Below are positions 1 to 10,769 of a DNA stretch of 64,000 nt, one piece after another. The notes under the pieces are model-generated. The model ran no database searches. It saw nothing but the letters and a program-made list of their open reading frames with translations, and was not told the origin of the DNA. This DNA comes from Catonia carolina (lineage: Eukaryota; Arthropoda; Insecta; Hemiptera; Achilidae). Location: positions 36,278,784 through 36,342,783 of the forward strand of contig JAQMRL010000010.1 of the NCBI GenBank assembly GCA_035578175.1. Reading direction: 5' to 3'. How positions within the stretch are numbered: the stretch's first letter is position 1; each line of letters opens with the position of its first letter. The translations under genes and the position numbers were made by a program.

Positions 1-2
1 TT

Positions 3-68
3 TCAAAAATCATGCCAGACTCCAGTGAAGTTCCAGATGAGTCAGATGAAATATATGTAACAGAGTAG
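3..68 (+). other. Short acidic open reading segment at window edge
   Basis: The frame is open from the window edge and ends at a TAG at 66-68. From the ATG at 12 it encodes 18 residues, with alternating Ser/Asp/Glu. It could be the last codons of a gene or transposon ORF starting outside the window. I do not recognise it, and the length is too short to exclude chance. Confidence 0.15.
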
Positions 69-303
69 TTCATTTTATATTCAGAAGCAGCAAAAAGACT
101 GGAAATAGCATTTGCTATAATAGCATTTGTGCATGGAGCAGCACAATGACGCTAAGTACATAGACCTTATGTTTATGAGACTTTGGCAAAATATTGTGTT
201 ATCATAAATGTTTTTGGAGCATTATAACAGCAAACAGTTAACAATTTCTTGCAGCCAGGTAATAGTGTAAATGTATAATTTCTTGTAGTTATTAAATATG
301 AAC

Positions 304-603
304 TAGAAGAAATGTTTCTATTTCATATAATGAATTAATATAATAATTTCACTAACCTTCTTTTTAAACTGCGTCTTTATTTTATTCCTACTTACACGTG
401 TTTCGGTGGATCCACCATCATCAGAGTAAATGAAAAATTGAAACTTCGGTGGATCCACCGAAACACGTGTAAGTAGTAATAAAATAAAGGTGACACAGTT
501 TAAAAAGAAGGTTAGTGAAATTATTATATTAATTCATTATATGAAATAGAAATATTTCAAACTGCAGGATGCATTATAAAGATTTATTTTAGAAGAAATG
601 TTT
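304..603. mobile_element. 272-bp palindromic insertion with 14-bp target duplication
   Basis: The 14-mer TAGAAGAAATGTTT occurs at 304-317 and again at 590-603. Between the copies lies a near-perfect inverted repeat. The left arm (about 318-417) is the reverse complement of the right arm (about 450-558), around a loop of roughly 30 bases. Both arms end at the loop with the self-complementary GGTGGATCCACC. About 30 unpaired bases follow the right arm before the second duplication. No ORF is present. A 14-bp duplication is typical of target-primed reverse transcription, so 5' inversion of a retroelement is one explanation; a fold-back MITE is the other. Confidence 0.7.
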
Positions 604-813
604 TACCAGCAAGTGATTTGTATTGTAAGTATATATTGCATTAAAGAACTTGGTTATGTTCTTTTTCTATTCTGAACTACACTGTTTATGAATTTTTACG
701 TGGGTGTGTTAAAACAGTATCTCTCCATTGTTATAACTGTATTAGTAATGGATATAGTGTTTACATATTAGTGTGAAATGATAGATTAAATTGTCCCCGA
801 CTCACCAATATAA

Positions 814-1299
814 TTACTTTTCCATATAATCGCCATTAACAGCGACACATTTACGCCAACCTACTACGCTTTGGAAAAGTCTGCCACGGAAGAAGTCTAA
901 AATTTTTGTACAATACCATTTCCTCACCTCTGCATTTGAAGAGAAACGCATGCCCTTAAGATGTTAAATAAGCTTCGGAAAGAGGAAAAAGTCACAGGGC
1001 ACAAGATCTGGGATGTAAGGTGGATGAGGTAAAATGTCTTGAAACCCAAGCTTCTCTAGTGCTGGATGTGTTTTCAGATTTGTGTGAGTATGAGCATTGT
1101 CGTGATGCTCTTTGTCTGGATGAACCCTATGCAGCCGTCGCTTTAGATTTGATTGGGTAGCAACATATTTTTCCGAGTTGACAGTGCTGCCACGTTCCAA
1201 AAACTCCATATGAACAATACCATCCCAATTCCAGGAAACCATAATCATGACTATCCCAGCAGATGGTATTGTTTTGAATTTTTCAGTTGCGGCTGTCAA
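814..1299 (-). pseudogene. Mariner transposase relic (C-terminal half)
   Basis: Read on the minus strand, this encodes the C-terminal half of a mariner transposase: an HMEFLERG-like segment, then HHDNAHTHT (the HDNARPH motif) and HPPYIPDLVPCDFFLFPK (the YSPDLAPCDF motif). After one in-frame TAA at 962-964, where the family has Glu, it continues with HLKGMRFSS and ends in VNGDYMEK at 814-816. The N-terminal DNA-binding half and the first catalytic Asp are absent, so it cannot be active. I saw no clear terminal repeats. Confidence 0.85.
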
Positions 1300-1800
1300 T
1301 TGCCGCTAGAGTGACTAGTTTACAAAGAGTTCCAGTACTAATTATAAGGGCCTTAGTACTGGTCCATCATTACAATAGTTATAGCGATGGAGGCATTGCT
1401 TTTCAGTACACCCTCATAAATTAATTTTTATGTTTAGAAGCATATTAAAAGTACTTTTATTCATTATAAAATTACTTTGCTTTATTTTGAAATATGTTTG
1501 GTATGTAACAAGCATGTCAAAAGAAATTAGAAATCATTTCAGATTAACCTGTGGGGTTGTTGTGTATTACTATATTTCATGGTATCTAAAAGTCTCTGTG
1601 TTGATTAACACTCTATTGAATTTTATTTTTAAACTAAATCATTTGAAGCTTAATCAATTTCATCAATCAATTGGGCATTGTAGTGAATTTCTTTAGAAAC
1701 TTAAAATTAGATTCATTATAATACAGTGAATGACAAAGTTGAAATAAAAATTTTTGTCTTGTTATTGATAATTTACTTATGTGTGTATTTCTGCTTACAG

Positions 1801-2031
1801 TTAAGTTTGCGATACCCTTGGGCCTCAGAAGAAAAACAGATGTCATTACAGTTTCAACCTCCAATAATGCCTGTTTTTCGTCTTCATACTGCTTGCCTAC
1901 AGAAATTTATTCATGTTTCGGTCACTGGAATACATTCTCAACCTCTGCACCTTAGTAAACCACAGCTTGTGGTTTTATCACATCCTCAAGTTAGCCTTCT
2001 GGATTTAAGTCCACCTGCTGGTCAGAATGTG
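1801..2031 (+). CDS. TRAPPC10: TRAPPC10-like exon a
   Basis: The acceptor CTGCTTACAG ends at 1800 and the donor GTATGT starts at 2032. The exon is phase 0 at both ends and has 77 codons, starting LSLRYPWASEE. The frame continues open upstream into the intron only by chance. The preceding exon is not in the window, or is too short to identify. Confidence 0.75.
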
Positions 2032-5000
2032 GTATGTTCATGTATTTTGCATGCATAAATGCATATTAATTTATAATAAAAATGTAAGGGAGTAATGTTA
2101 TTTTACATAAAACAAAAATAAAAATCTCGAAGGCAGTACTTTCAGATATTTGTTTTGTGTGAGTTTTGTATTTCATGATTTACAAATACTCTCTGAACTT
2201 AGTTTATTTATGTTTAGTACAGGGTAGTGCAATGAAGCAAAATTTTAAATAACTGGATTTCATATAATCTTCTTTGATTATCTCCTCCTGAAGCTAAAAA
2301 AGAAGTTTTTAGAGGGATATTCGCAAGTGGTTGTGTTATTTGTTATGGATCAAAACCATTAGGAGAAATTGGGTGAAAATTTGAAAACTATGGTTTTCTT
2401 AACCAACCCCAGAAGGATTTGTGTAATCAGCTTTGTATCCTCAATAGAAATAGATTAAGAAACTAAACAGGTCGGTTGTCACCAATTCAGGTGGAATATG
2501 GGTACTCCAAAAAAAATGAACACGAACAATGCAAAAATTTAACAAGAAAATTGTGTGGTGTATCTAAGGACTTGTTAAAGAAAATAAAGTTCAGAGAATC
2601 AGACATAATCAAGAAATAGATGAGATATTAGAATAGGAGGATGAAGTAAAATCCATTAAGTTTCAACAAATATAGCGCTTAGGTCACTTGGAGCAAATTG
2701 AGATGGCATATGCAATATACGACACTGAAGGCTCAGATTTGTAGTATCAGAAAAAGATTTGATCTAGAATTAGGCTGGATGATGTTAATGAAGACCTTTG
2801 AAGTATGGGCGTGAGAGGCTATGTTGGAATGGCAAAGGATAGAAGATGTTGAACGGAATTATTGTTTGTGGCTAAGGCTCACATATATTGCTGGAGGAAG
2901 TAGAAGAAGTATCTGTGTAGCCTGAAAATTAAAAATACTCTCATCTGCCAAATATATATTGTATTTTTAATAGGGGTTTATTTAAATTTTAACTTTTACA
3001 AATAGTAGTAAAGGTTTTTTTCATTTTACATCCGACTCTTGAACACATTATGGCTAATGTATATGGTGAAAAGTGATAAGAAAATGCCAGATCTCACCAA
3101 AAATCGAACCCAGAATTCCTGTCACAGAAAACCCCTGGAAAAATTTATACTTGTGTTCCAATTTTGTTGTCTTAACAATTTTTTGTTTTTTTACTTGTGT
3201 TCCTAACTCTATTAAAATTGTTTTTCAAATTCTATTATCTTGTTTACAATTATTTTCTTTGCTTTCAGGTACTAGCTTCAAAACAGAAAGTAGGCTTTAT
3301 GTGGGAATTAAAGCTTGATTGCTTAGAAGATACACCAGCTCTTAAGACTGAATTTTCAGTGCGATACAGTGTGCAACCTGATACTTTGAACTCAGAAGAT
3401 CCTAGTATATACAGATGCCCGTTTGATATTACTAATTATAAAGTAAGTTTATTTAAAACAAAATTATAGTATTAATGTTAGTTATTTTCGTAGAAAGAAA
3501 AAATTGTATAACATATTTCAACAGTTTGTCAATGGTTTTGTAGAAGTTTTGTTTGTAAAAAGCTATTTCAATTTTTTGGGTCCAGTAACAAGAAATTTTG
3601 TCAATGGAAGAGGCAAAACATTAGAATTTGTCTTTATACCATTTTTAGTGTTGATGAGCTCTGAAAGTATGTCTTGCCTCCTACCCACTTCATAGCTAGC
3701 CAATGACTTGCTCTTGTAGTAGCTGTATTTCGTCAGCCATTTTTTTAGTTTTTCAATAACAATTATAACCTATAAACATACAGCCAGCTGATAATATTAT
3801 AAAGTATTGCATGTTAACATTCTTTAATTGACGTGTTCAGTACGAGTTGCAAGACACAAGTGAACTACTGTGGCTCTTTACGCATGCACACGTAATGTTT
3901 GTCAGGCTGATACATTTTTACAATCTGGCAATGCTGGCAAATGTTCTGATTGGTCTTAAATGCATTGAACAGGAGAATTCATCAACGGTGAAAAGCATTA
4001 TAGTTTTAGTTCTAAATTAACTTGTGTATTTTTTTTTGTTTTTACGTCTGACTGAATTGCAATTTCTGCTAATGCAGATGGTGGAGAATGATGATGTATG
4101 AAAATGTTTATAGGTTTAGGTTTAAAGGAATAGAATTTTTAAGATATACACACCAAGATTACATTTTACAGAAACATAAATGAAAAATTATTCTCATATT
4201 TTACCAAGAATTATCTAATTTGTTTCTTCTCTGATATTAATGGATAGATGTCAGCCCTCAGTATTTTATGTTAATAATTGGCATTTATTTACAGACTAAT
4301 CAAAAACAAATTTAAAGCTGTATTCTTACACTATTCAAATAAACGTTGTTCTGTATTGGTGGTTCATGCTGTTAAAACCGTTTTTTTTTTACGTCTGACT
4401 GTTCTGGAATTTCTGCTAATGCAGTCGGTGGATAATGATGATATACGAAAATGATTAATGAAAAAATCCCGGACCTGACCTGGAATCGAACCGGGGACCC
4501 TGGCTTAGAAGCCAGTTGCACTAACCACTATGCCAACAGGCTGGCCTGTAAGAAGAAGTATTTTGAGTAGGGTGGGACATCTGTTCATACTTGAGTAATA
4601 TTGTTGAACTCTACAAAGTTGGTTTAATTTGACGAGATACTAATACATTGTGTTGATAACTTTTTTTTACAGACTTTGTTTGTTGTCGAATCAAAAGTAG
4701 AACCAACAAAAGGAAATGAATTCTGTCGTGCCAGTACGTCTTGTCAACTTCACCTTGCTGTACAGCGAGTTAATGCAAGTCCTGATACTAGTCTAATGTA
4801 CGAAGTATTGGCAGATCAAACAATGTGGGCTGTTTGTGGACGAACAGCTGGTGTTATAACATTGGATACCGGAGAAAGAGAACGACATTGTGTCATGTTA
4901 GATGTAATGCCTTTAATAAATGGATATCTTCCTTTACCACTTGTTCGTTTGTCTAAATACATTCCAGCAGATGCTAAACTTGCTTCTAGTAAATGTAAGT

Positions 5001-6060
5001 TTTATTTAATTAGGTCTATTTTCATTATAATTCAGTTAATTAATTTATCTTTTTTATAGTTTATACATATAAAATACAGTACAAGCGTTTTTGCATCTGA
5101 ATTACAAAACAAAACAATTTTTGTAGTTCTTTTTGTTACTCAGCAATCCTAAATTTATAACACTATTGCCATGACATGTATGTAGCAGAGAAATTTTGAA
5201 TCTTTTTTGTTGTACATTCGTAACTTTTTCTTTTACACATGTACCGTTACGATTTGTAAATAAATTATTTGGAATTTGTTTTCCTGTTTCATAAGGTTAG
5301 AACCAGTAGCAAATTGAAGGTTAGTTATTCATATTCATATGCATAAAATTTTAAATAATTAATTTGTGTAAATGTGTATCATTTAGGATTATAAATATTT
5401 GTTAATAAATACTTTTTTGTTTTCCTATTTCATATGGTTAGAAGCAAATTATAATAACTTATCATGAAAACAAAGCTCTTGTACGATAGTGGTATACTTG
5501 TATACAACAGAAAAGATCTGAAATATTTTTTAAAAAAAATTTATATAGTTACGTATAATATCAGTGTATAAACAGACTTCAATTAAATGAAAAAATTGTT
5601 CTATTGATAACAGGATTTTTTTTTATTTTCTAAAAGATTGCTAGTTATATTTGTTATATGATGATTGTCGGTAAAAAAAAACAGTTTTTGTTTTCTAAAC
5701 AAGTTTTTGTACAGTTTAATTGTTAAGTAAGTTTTAATTAACTATTGAAATATATAATTTTTTTATTATAAGACAATAAAAGTTTGTTAAATTTGTTGTG
5801 ACAACTTCAGATGCGTTGTGTGATACTGCAATGAATTGTGCCATAAGATTTAATCATTTAATCTGGATGATGATTTTTTTCTTTTAGCTTTTAAAATTTA
5901 ATAATAATAATAATAATAGTACTAACAGTTGTTCATTGTGATTTCCTTTTTAGCAATGCATCCTGATTCACACCCAAGACTAGAACCTTTTAGTCCTGGT
6001 CAGGTTTATAATAGTAGTAAAGGAATACAGGTTCATGTCATTGCTGCAGCACCCACATAG
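1801..6060 (+). CDS. TRAPPC10: TRAPPC10-like C-terminal part (TRAPP II complex), four exons
   Basis: Four exons join in frame: 1801-2031, 3269-3442, 4673-4994 and 5954-6060, all bounded by AG/GT. They encode the last 277 residues of a longer protein whose 5' exons lie outside the window. The tail carries a YEVLADQTMWAVCGRTAGVI block, then GYLPLPLVRLSKY, and near the end PRLEPFSPGQVYNSSKGIQV. From memory this order matches the C-terminus of TRAPPC10. That subunit belongs to TRAPP II, a Golgi-associated tether and Rab GEF complex. Intron phases are 0, 0 and 1. The introns hold LINE and SINE debris. TRAPPC9 or C11 would be the alternatives, but the PRL..PGQV.NSS..QV ending favours C10. A homology search was not possible. 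Confidence 0.8.
2280..2930 (+). pseudogene. LINE reverse-transcriptase 3'-end relic in TRAPPC10 intron
   Basis: Broken frames encode pieces typical of the C-terminal end of RTE/Jockey-type LINE ORFs. A YGS motif lies near 2350. Later come RLGHLEQIE (the WLGHLxRM motif) around 2670-2705, RLDDVNEDL and GVRGYVGMAKDRR around 2770-2850. Many stops and frameshifts show it is old. It lies wholly within the intron between the exons ending at 2031 and starting at 3269. Confidence 0.6.
3013..3130 (-). repeat. tRNA-derived SINE copy (diverged)
   Basis: The minus strand carries a box-B-like GGTTCGATTTTTGG segment (near 3100) followed by a body whose plus-strand reading is ACATCCGACTCTTG...GGCTAATG (3029-3060). 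The same body occurs with other SINE copies in this window. The head is degraded. Confidence 0.5.
3269..3442 (+). CDS. TRAPPC10: TRAPPC10-like exon b
   Basis: The acceptor TTTGCTTTCAG ends at 3268 and the donor GTAAGT starts at 3443. The exon is phase 0 at both ends, with 58 codons including VGFMWELKLDCLED and DPSIYRCPFDITNYK. It continues directly from the exon ending at 2031. Confidence 0.8.
4029..4106 (-). repeat. SINE body fragment
   Basis: The plus strand reads TTTTTACGTCTGACTG and then TTCTGCTAATGCAGATGGTG. This is the same body as the fuller copy at 4381-4550. The tRNA-like head is missing. Confidence 0.6.
4381..4550 (-). repeat. tRNA-derived SINE, best-preserved copy
   Basis: On the minus strand the head begins near 4548 with GCCTGTTGGCATAGTGG (box A type). 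It continues with a perfect 5-bp hairpin CTGGC/GCCAG around TTCTAA, then GGTTCGATTCC (box B). The body contains the reverse complement of TTTCTGCTAATGCAGTCGG, and the copy ends in a T-run seen at 4381-4390 on the plus strand. The acceptor stem does not pair and the anticodon loop is short, so this is a SINE and not a functional tRNA gene. Related copies lie at 3013, 4029, 31018, 38374, 39586, 43842, 44353, 51888 and 55860. Confidence 0.8.
4673..4994 (+). CDS. TRAPPC10: TRAPPC10-like exon c
   Basis: The acceptor TTTTTTTTACAG ends at 4672 and the donor GTAAGT starts at 4995. The exon carries 107 codons plus one base (phase 1 donor). It holds the most recognisable part: TLFVVESKVEPTKG, LMYEVLADQTMWAVCGRTAG and VMPLINGYLPLPLVRLSKY. 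Confidence 0.85.
5911..5930. repeat. (AAT)n microsatellite
   Basis: A short run of AAT/ATA repeats just upstream of the acceptor of the last TRAPPC10 coding exon. Confidence 0.8.
5954..6060 (+). CDS. TRAPPC10: TRAPPC10-like last coding exon
   Basis: The acceptor CCTTTTTAG ends at 5953. The single T from the previous exon plus CA completes a Ser codon. The exon then encodes MHPDSHPRLEPFSPGQVYNS and a short tail ending at TAG 6058-6060. Three bases after the stop a consensus donor appears (CAG then GTAATC at 6064), so the transcript probably splices again in its 3' UTR. Confidence 0.85.
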
Positions 6061-6139
6061 CAGGTAATCTATTTTAATAATTATTAAATTCTGTTATTTT
6101 GAATAATGAGTTTAAAAATTTAAAAATTGGGTTAAAAAT

Positions 6140-6930
6140 TTCTTAGGAAAAGACTGAAATCATGGCTATCAACCCACTATGCATAAATAAAGTGAGAATT
6201 AATGGTAAAGAAGTTAGATTGTCTCAACAATTCAAATACCTAGGAGAAATCATCAACTGCAATCTAAAAGAGAAATCCTCTTGGCAAAACAGAACTTCCA
6301 AAATTAAAAAAGCACAAGGAATAACCTGGTAAACATACAAAAAAAATGCCTTTCAGTGCATGCCAAAATCGGCCACTACAAAACAGTTCTTCTCCTAGAG
6401 ACATTTTACACCGGTGAAACTATTTTCCAAATTAAGAATGAAGCTAAAACTGACCAACTTCGTAAAACAGAACGCAGAATTATCAGAACCTGCCTTAACA
6501 AGAACTATCAAAGAAATGGGGTATGGCGAATTCCTTCTAATGAAACTGCTTATAAAGAAATTGTTCCGATTATTGGCGTGATGAAGAAAAGGAGGTTTTC
6601 CTATTTTTTCCACATTTTTAGAATGCCGAATGATAGAATATTGAAACAACTGATCCTCAGGAACTTGAACAGGAAGATTACGGGAAGATACATCGAAGAG
6701 ATTAAGAAGGATCTCAATGAAATTGGGCTGGCATTTGAAGACGCATTTGACAAGGAAAAAATAAATAGTGCTCACAAATCACAAAGATGTTATTGGGGAA
6801 AAGCAGAAAGGCACATGATGGAGGTCACAGATGAGATACGGAAACAAAAGATCGGACCGTCTCAAAAAGTACTGGCGAAACTGAAAGGTTATACCAATAC
6901 GTTATCTGAAGAACACTAGAAATTGATTGG
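6140..6930 (+). pseudogene. 5'-truncated LINE RT C-terminal relic
   Basis: An open stretch 6356-6919 encodes RKTERRIIRTCLNKNYQRNG, then PSNETAYKEI and RRFSYFFHIFRMPNDRI. These align by eye with the intact copy at 14937-16525 (KIERRIIRTCINKSYHENG and SNETVYKEIEPV). Upstream, in another frame, 6150-6330 encodes FKYLGEIINCNL, matching FKYLGEVITYNL in that copy. A stop and a frameshift separate the parts. After the ORF, the segment GTGGTCCAATG (near 6937) is shared with the 3' end of the intact copy. It lies in the 3'-UTR intron of TRAPPC10. Confidence 0.85.
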
Positions 6931-7713
6931 CTTAGTGGTCCAATGTGTTTTCAGCTATTAGAAATTTTTTGATAACTGAGTTTATTAAGTAATTAGCTAC
7001 AACAGATTGGCTAAGTCAGAGACTAATAGTTTAGACCTATTACAAGCTTTTATCAGGAACAGTTCACCAATTACCCTAAGTAGTAACAATTATATTGCAC
7101 CAAGGCGGTGTAATGTAACCAAAAACAGAACAAAGACACTTATCCCATCATAATATTGTAGAAATCTGAGTCTTGCGAGAATATTTATCTTTTTTCACGC
7201 AGAACTATTTCTGTATCGATACTAAAAGAAGCTGTTATTATGTGTCGGTAACATTCAATATTTGACACGAGTTTCATTAGGAACAGAAAAACTTATTTCA
7301 GTCCAAGACAAGAAGGTTCATTAAGAAACGGTGTCTTTTAGGACTGAAAACCATTTGTTCATGGAGTTCATTTGGCATGGAATGTCTAAGACAACGATTT
7401 CTAACCATCTTACTCTTGCGGCGCATTAACTGAAATCCATATTTAGTCACGGCACACATGATTGTCTTTTTTTCGTAATTAACTAAAATTGCATGCTTTT
7501 TTTTTATTTATACAAAACACATTTTTTTGTCTTTTTACATCAGGACACAATTAGTAAATAATTGGACATGGTAAATGTTTACTTAGGAAAACAATGAAAT
7601 ATTTGGGAAATCCAACTGTTAAGGATGCTATACTGCTTTTGTAAGGTTTTGTTTTAGCATAGTTATTATTTAAATATTTTGTAATAAATTTGTTTGTGTA
7701 TATTTTCTTTCAG

Positions 7714-7790
7714 ATTGTTAAGTGTTGTAAAAACAGAGAAAGAGTCGTCTGTTGGTGTGCCAAATAAATAAAGATAAAATATATTCTGCT
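7714..7790 (+). other. TRAPPC10: Probable TRAPPC10 3'-UTR exon with polyadenylation signal
   Basis: A strong acceptor (TTTTCTTTCAG ending 7713) follows about 1.65 kb of intron-like sequence. The downstream segment is less AT-rich at first and carries overlapping AATAAA signals at 7763-7768 and 7767-7772. No coding frame is expected here, because the TAG lies before the donor at 6064. Confidence 0.5.
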
Positions 7791-7799
7791 TAATTTTTT

Positions 7800-8480
7800 T
7801 CACCATGTTCTTTTATAATTTCTTTAGTCATGCAGAATAATATTGTATATACAATTTATTTAGTATAAATAACATCAGATTTATGAAATGGATGTGTTCT
7901 ACCTCTGATATAACTACAGTTCGATTTGACATTACTTCTGATTAGGGCAGTGTCTTCTTTCTTAGTTCACTACTTTATAGATTTTGACTGATTAATAATG
8001 ATATAAATTATAAAATACATGTAACAAATTATTTTTATTAGAACTGTATGTATATAATGTTCTAGATAAAAGCGTAATACATATTTATAAATTATTTAAA
8101 TAGACTACATAAAACTGAATGGGTTTGCATGTAAATCTTTGAGGCTAGTTACATATTCAGTTGTTAAAGCTAGCTTGTGTTTTGCTTATTGTTGTTTAAC
8201 AAGATGGTGGTTTAACAAGATGGCAGGAAAACATTTTTGTAGGCAGGGACAGAAAATTTTTAAATTGCGTAAATGTAAATAGTATGTGATAAGATTCTAT
8301 TGTATTATTGTAGCCTGTTTAGATCTGAACTTGGAGGATCTCAAAGGGTTCAAATGTAAACTTTTCTCTCATTCTTACTGGGTTTAAAGAGATTAAAATT
8401 TTTACAGTTTCTGGGATTTTTACAATAAATATGCTGTGTATTTTTAAAGTAAGTACTGTTTTAAAATAAAAAGAAAACAA
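7800..8480. other. Intergenic, nothing recognised
   Basis: AT-rich sequence downstream of the TRAPPC10 polyadenylation signal. No ORF of note, no terminal repeats and no tandem structure were seen. Confidence 0.5.
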
Positions 8481-8506
8481 GTAGATATTTCTTAATCGTT
8501 TTATTT

Positions 8507-8988
8507 TTACTTGAAAGCCTGTATTTTAATGTACTTTTCTACATAATTCCCACCAATATAAAGCCACTTATCGTATTGTACAATCACCTTTTAAATACCA
8601 TCCTCGTAGAAATATGCCGCCTGATTAGACAACCACTGCAACTCGGTTGTTTTGACATCGTTGTTAAGGCGCTGACCACCCGATGTATTTTCAAATGCAG
8701 GAACACATGGTAGTCACTGGGCACTAGATCAGGGCTGTATGGGGGGTGATCAAGTTGTTTCAACCAAATGATTCGATCAGTTAAGTTTGATTATCCATGT
8801 GTGGACATGGAGTGTGAGCATAACTTTTGATAATTTAAACATTCTGTCCCAATTTCATAAAGCACACTTCTTGTTACTACAGGAAACTCATTAGATAGCG
8901 ATAAAACCGTAAAGCATCTGTTCTCTTTTACTTTTTCATCAACTTTCTTTCTGCACCAAGTCGTCAGTAATGATTGAAAGTTAACCAC
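8507..8988 (-). pseudogene. Internally deleted mariner transposase relic
   Basis: The minus strand encodes an N-terminal piece (VDEKVKENRCFTVLSLSNEF, then SVLYEIGTECLNYQKLC) at about 8800-8970. It is followed directly by the C-terminal piece DHPPYSPDLVPSDYHVFLHLK at about 8690-8760 and YDKWLYIGGNYVEKYIK, ending at a stop at 8507-8509. The roughly 150 residues between LNYQKLC and DHPPYSPD, including the first two catalytic Asp, are missing. This is a clean internal deletion typical of non-autonomous mariner derivatives. Confidence 0.8.
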
Positions 8989-9089
8989 TTAGTTCCTCAT
9001 CATGCACATTCAAACAAAATCTTAGTAGCCATGTTTGAGGAAATTGCAAAAATGTGCACAAATAAACTACTATTTTATTTCTGGTCAAG

Positions 9090-9300
9090 TGTTTGTGATA
9101 AAAATGTTCATGTCAGGTCCTCTTGGTATAGCTAACTTAAGTTTCATACAATATTCTGTTATTGAAAAAATTTGTTCACACATATGCACACACAGAGTAA
9201 TCAGTGAAAACCATGATTTTTGGCTTCAGGGACTTGAAAATGTGTATTTATGGTGAAAACTCAAATTTTAAATATTGACATTAAAACATAACTTTTTCCT
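9090..9300 (+). repeat. Dispersed repeat, copy 1
   Basis: Contains AAAATGTTCATGTCAGG (9100-9117), then AACTTAAGTTTCATACAAT and later GGCTTCAGGGACTTGAAAAT. The same order of segments occurs at 33600-33860 and, inverted, at 30410-30600; the downstream part also occurs at 18320-18450. Confidence 0.55.
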
Positions 9301-9699
9301 TGTACATTTCATGTAGAACAAAAGAAAAGAAAATTTTAATTAAATATTTTTGGTGAAATTTCTGAAAACTGTCCCAAGTGCGTAATTAAGAAAAAATTGA
9401 GCTAATTACATTTGGATCTTATGTGCTACATCCAGCGTAGATTTGCACTGACAACAATAACACATAGCATGTACCTTTATATAATTTCAAATTTCCCACA
9501 TTGCTTCCTAAAAAAGTATTTTCTCGCTATAGAACTACCATCTTATTTATCAAGAGTAAACAACTTAGTATAGCCTCAGCTTCTGTAAATGAGGCAGATA
9601 ACCTCCAAAATTTATAAATATGTAATTCTGTTAGGTTTTATGCTATCTATTTAATACTGGGTCATCAAGACAGGTTGTGTCCACTTTCAAAAAATTACA

Positions 9700-10112
9700 G
9701 TTTAAAAACTATGGAAGATATTTTCGTAATTTTTTTTTAAACAGAAAATATTGAAGCTTTTTTTTATATACCTTAATAAGTTTATATATGAGCACCATTG
9801 GTTGCTCTGCATACATCTGAACAATAGTTGACCTCCATCCAGGTGCACTATGTCGTACCAAGTATGACCAAAGCAACAGTAGTAGCAAATCATTTTCATA
9901 AATCATTCACGTTTCAAATCTTCCTGCTATAGACATGGTTTTTAACATAACCCCAGAAGAAAAAATCTATTGGGTTAAATCTGGACTCCTCGGAGGCCAA
10001 AGTACAGAATCGATCCATTGGTCAGGAAACCTTTCATTGAGAGCATGGCGCACTGAAAGATTGAAGTGAGGAGGCACGCCATCTTGTTGCCAAATTATGT
10101 TAATGTTTTTTT
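9700..10112 (-). pseudogene. Tc-like (DDE_3) transposase C-terminal relic
   Basis: The minus strand near 10110 begins IIWQQDGVPPHFNLSVRHAL, then NERFPDQWIDSVLWPPRSPDLT, followed by a stop and SSGVMLKT. QQDGAPPH and WPPRSPDLTPLDFFLWG are the second and third catalytic segments of a transposase family common in arthropods. Remaining frames to about 9700 are broken. No intact terminal repeats were identified. Confidence 0.75.
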
Positions 10113-10769
10113 TTCCTATTCAATTTGTTCAACTTGCGGTTTAGTTGTACCAACAAAAAAACTTTAATATTTTCTGTTTATAACAAAACAATTTATGATT
10201 TATCTCCAGTAGTTTTTAAACTATGTTTTTTTTAAATGGATGCAACCTTTCTCGATGACCTAGTGTATTTGTACATGTTAATTACAATTTTGTCTAGTGC
10301 TCTAAATATGCTAGTGTGTAAAGTCTCAGTTTCTAGTGCTATGATAAATACAGTATATATATATAGTAATATAATTGCTTGGTGTAAAATAGTATAAGCA
10401 TGGTTCTTTGAGTACAAAAAACTTAACAGTTAAAACAGGATGTGAAATCCATTTTGTGTATTTATCATACTTGTCAAGTATACTATAATATACCATTTTT
10501 GTGTTTTGCAAATATGTAAATATTATAAAAGTTTATTATTGTTTTGTTGATACGTATTATAAAAATATATATAAATATGATATTGTTTTTTAATAGTGAT
10601 ACAATACACCTTCCATTTGAGCAATATTTCTTGTAATAATTGTATATAATGATATATTACAATAAAAATATGCTTTTAGGTAAAATATAAATATACAAAT
10701 ATATGATTTTATTATTAATATTAAATTATATAGTCAATCTATTAATCAATCAATAGTTTTATATTTCTG

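Noticed and set aside
1430..1696. 88-codon frame before the TRAPPC10 exons
   Set aside because: Phe/Leu/Ile-rich translation of AT-rich intron; no splice sites or family match.
4442..4548. Functional tRNA gene on the minus strand
   Set aside because: Box A, box B and an anticodon-like hairpin are present, but the acceptor stem does not pair, the anticodon loop is short and a SINE body follows.
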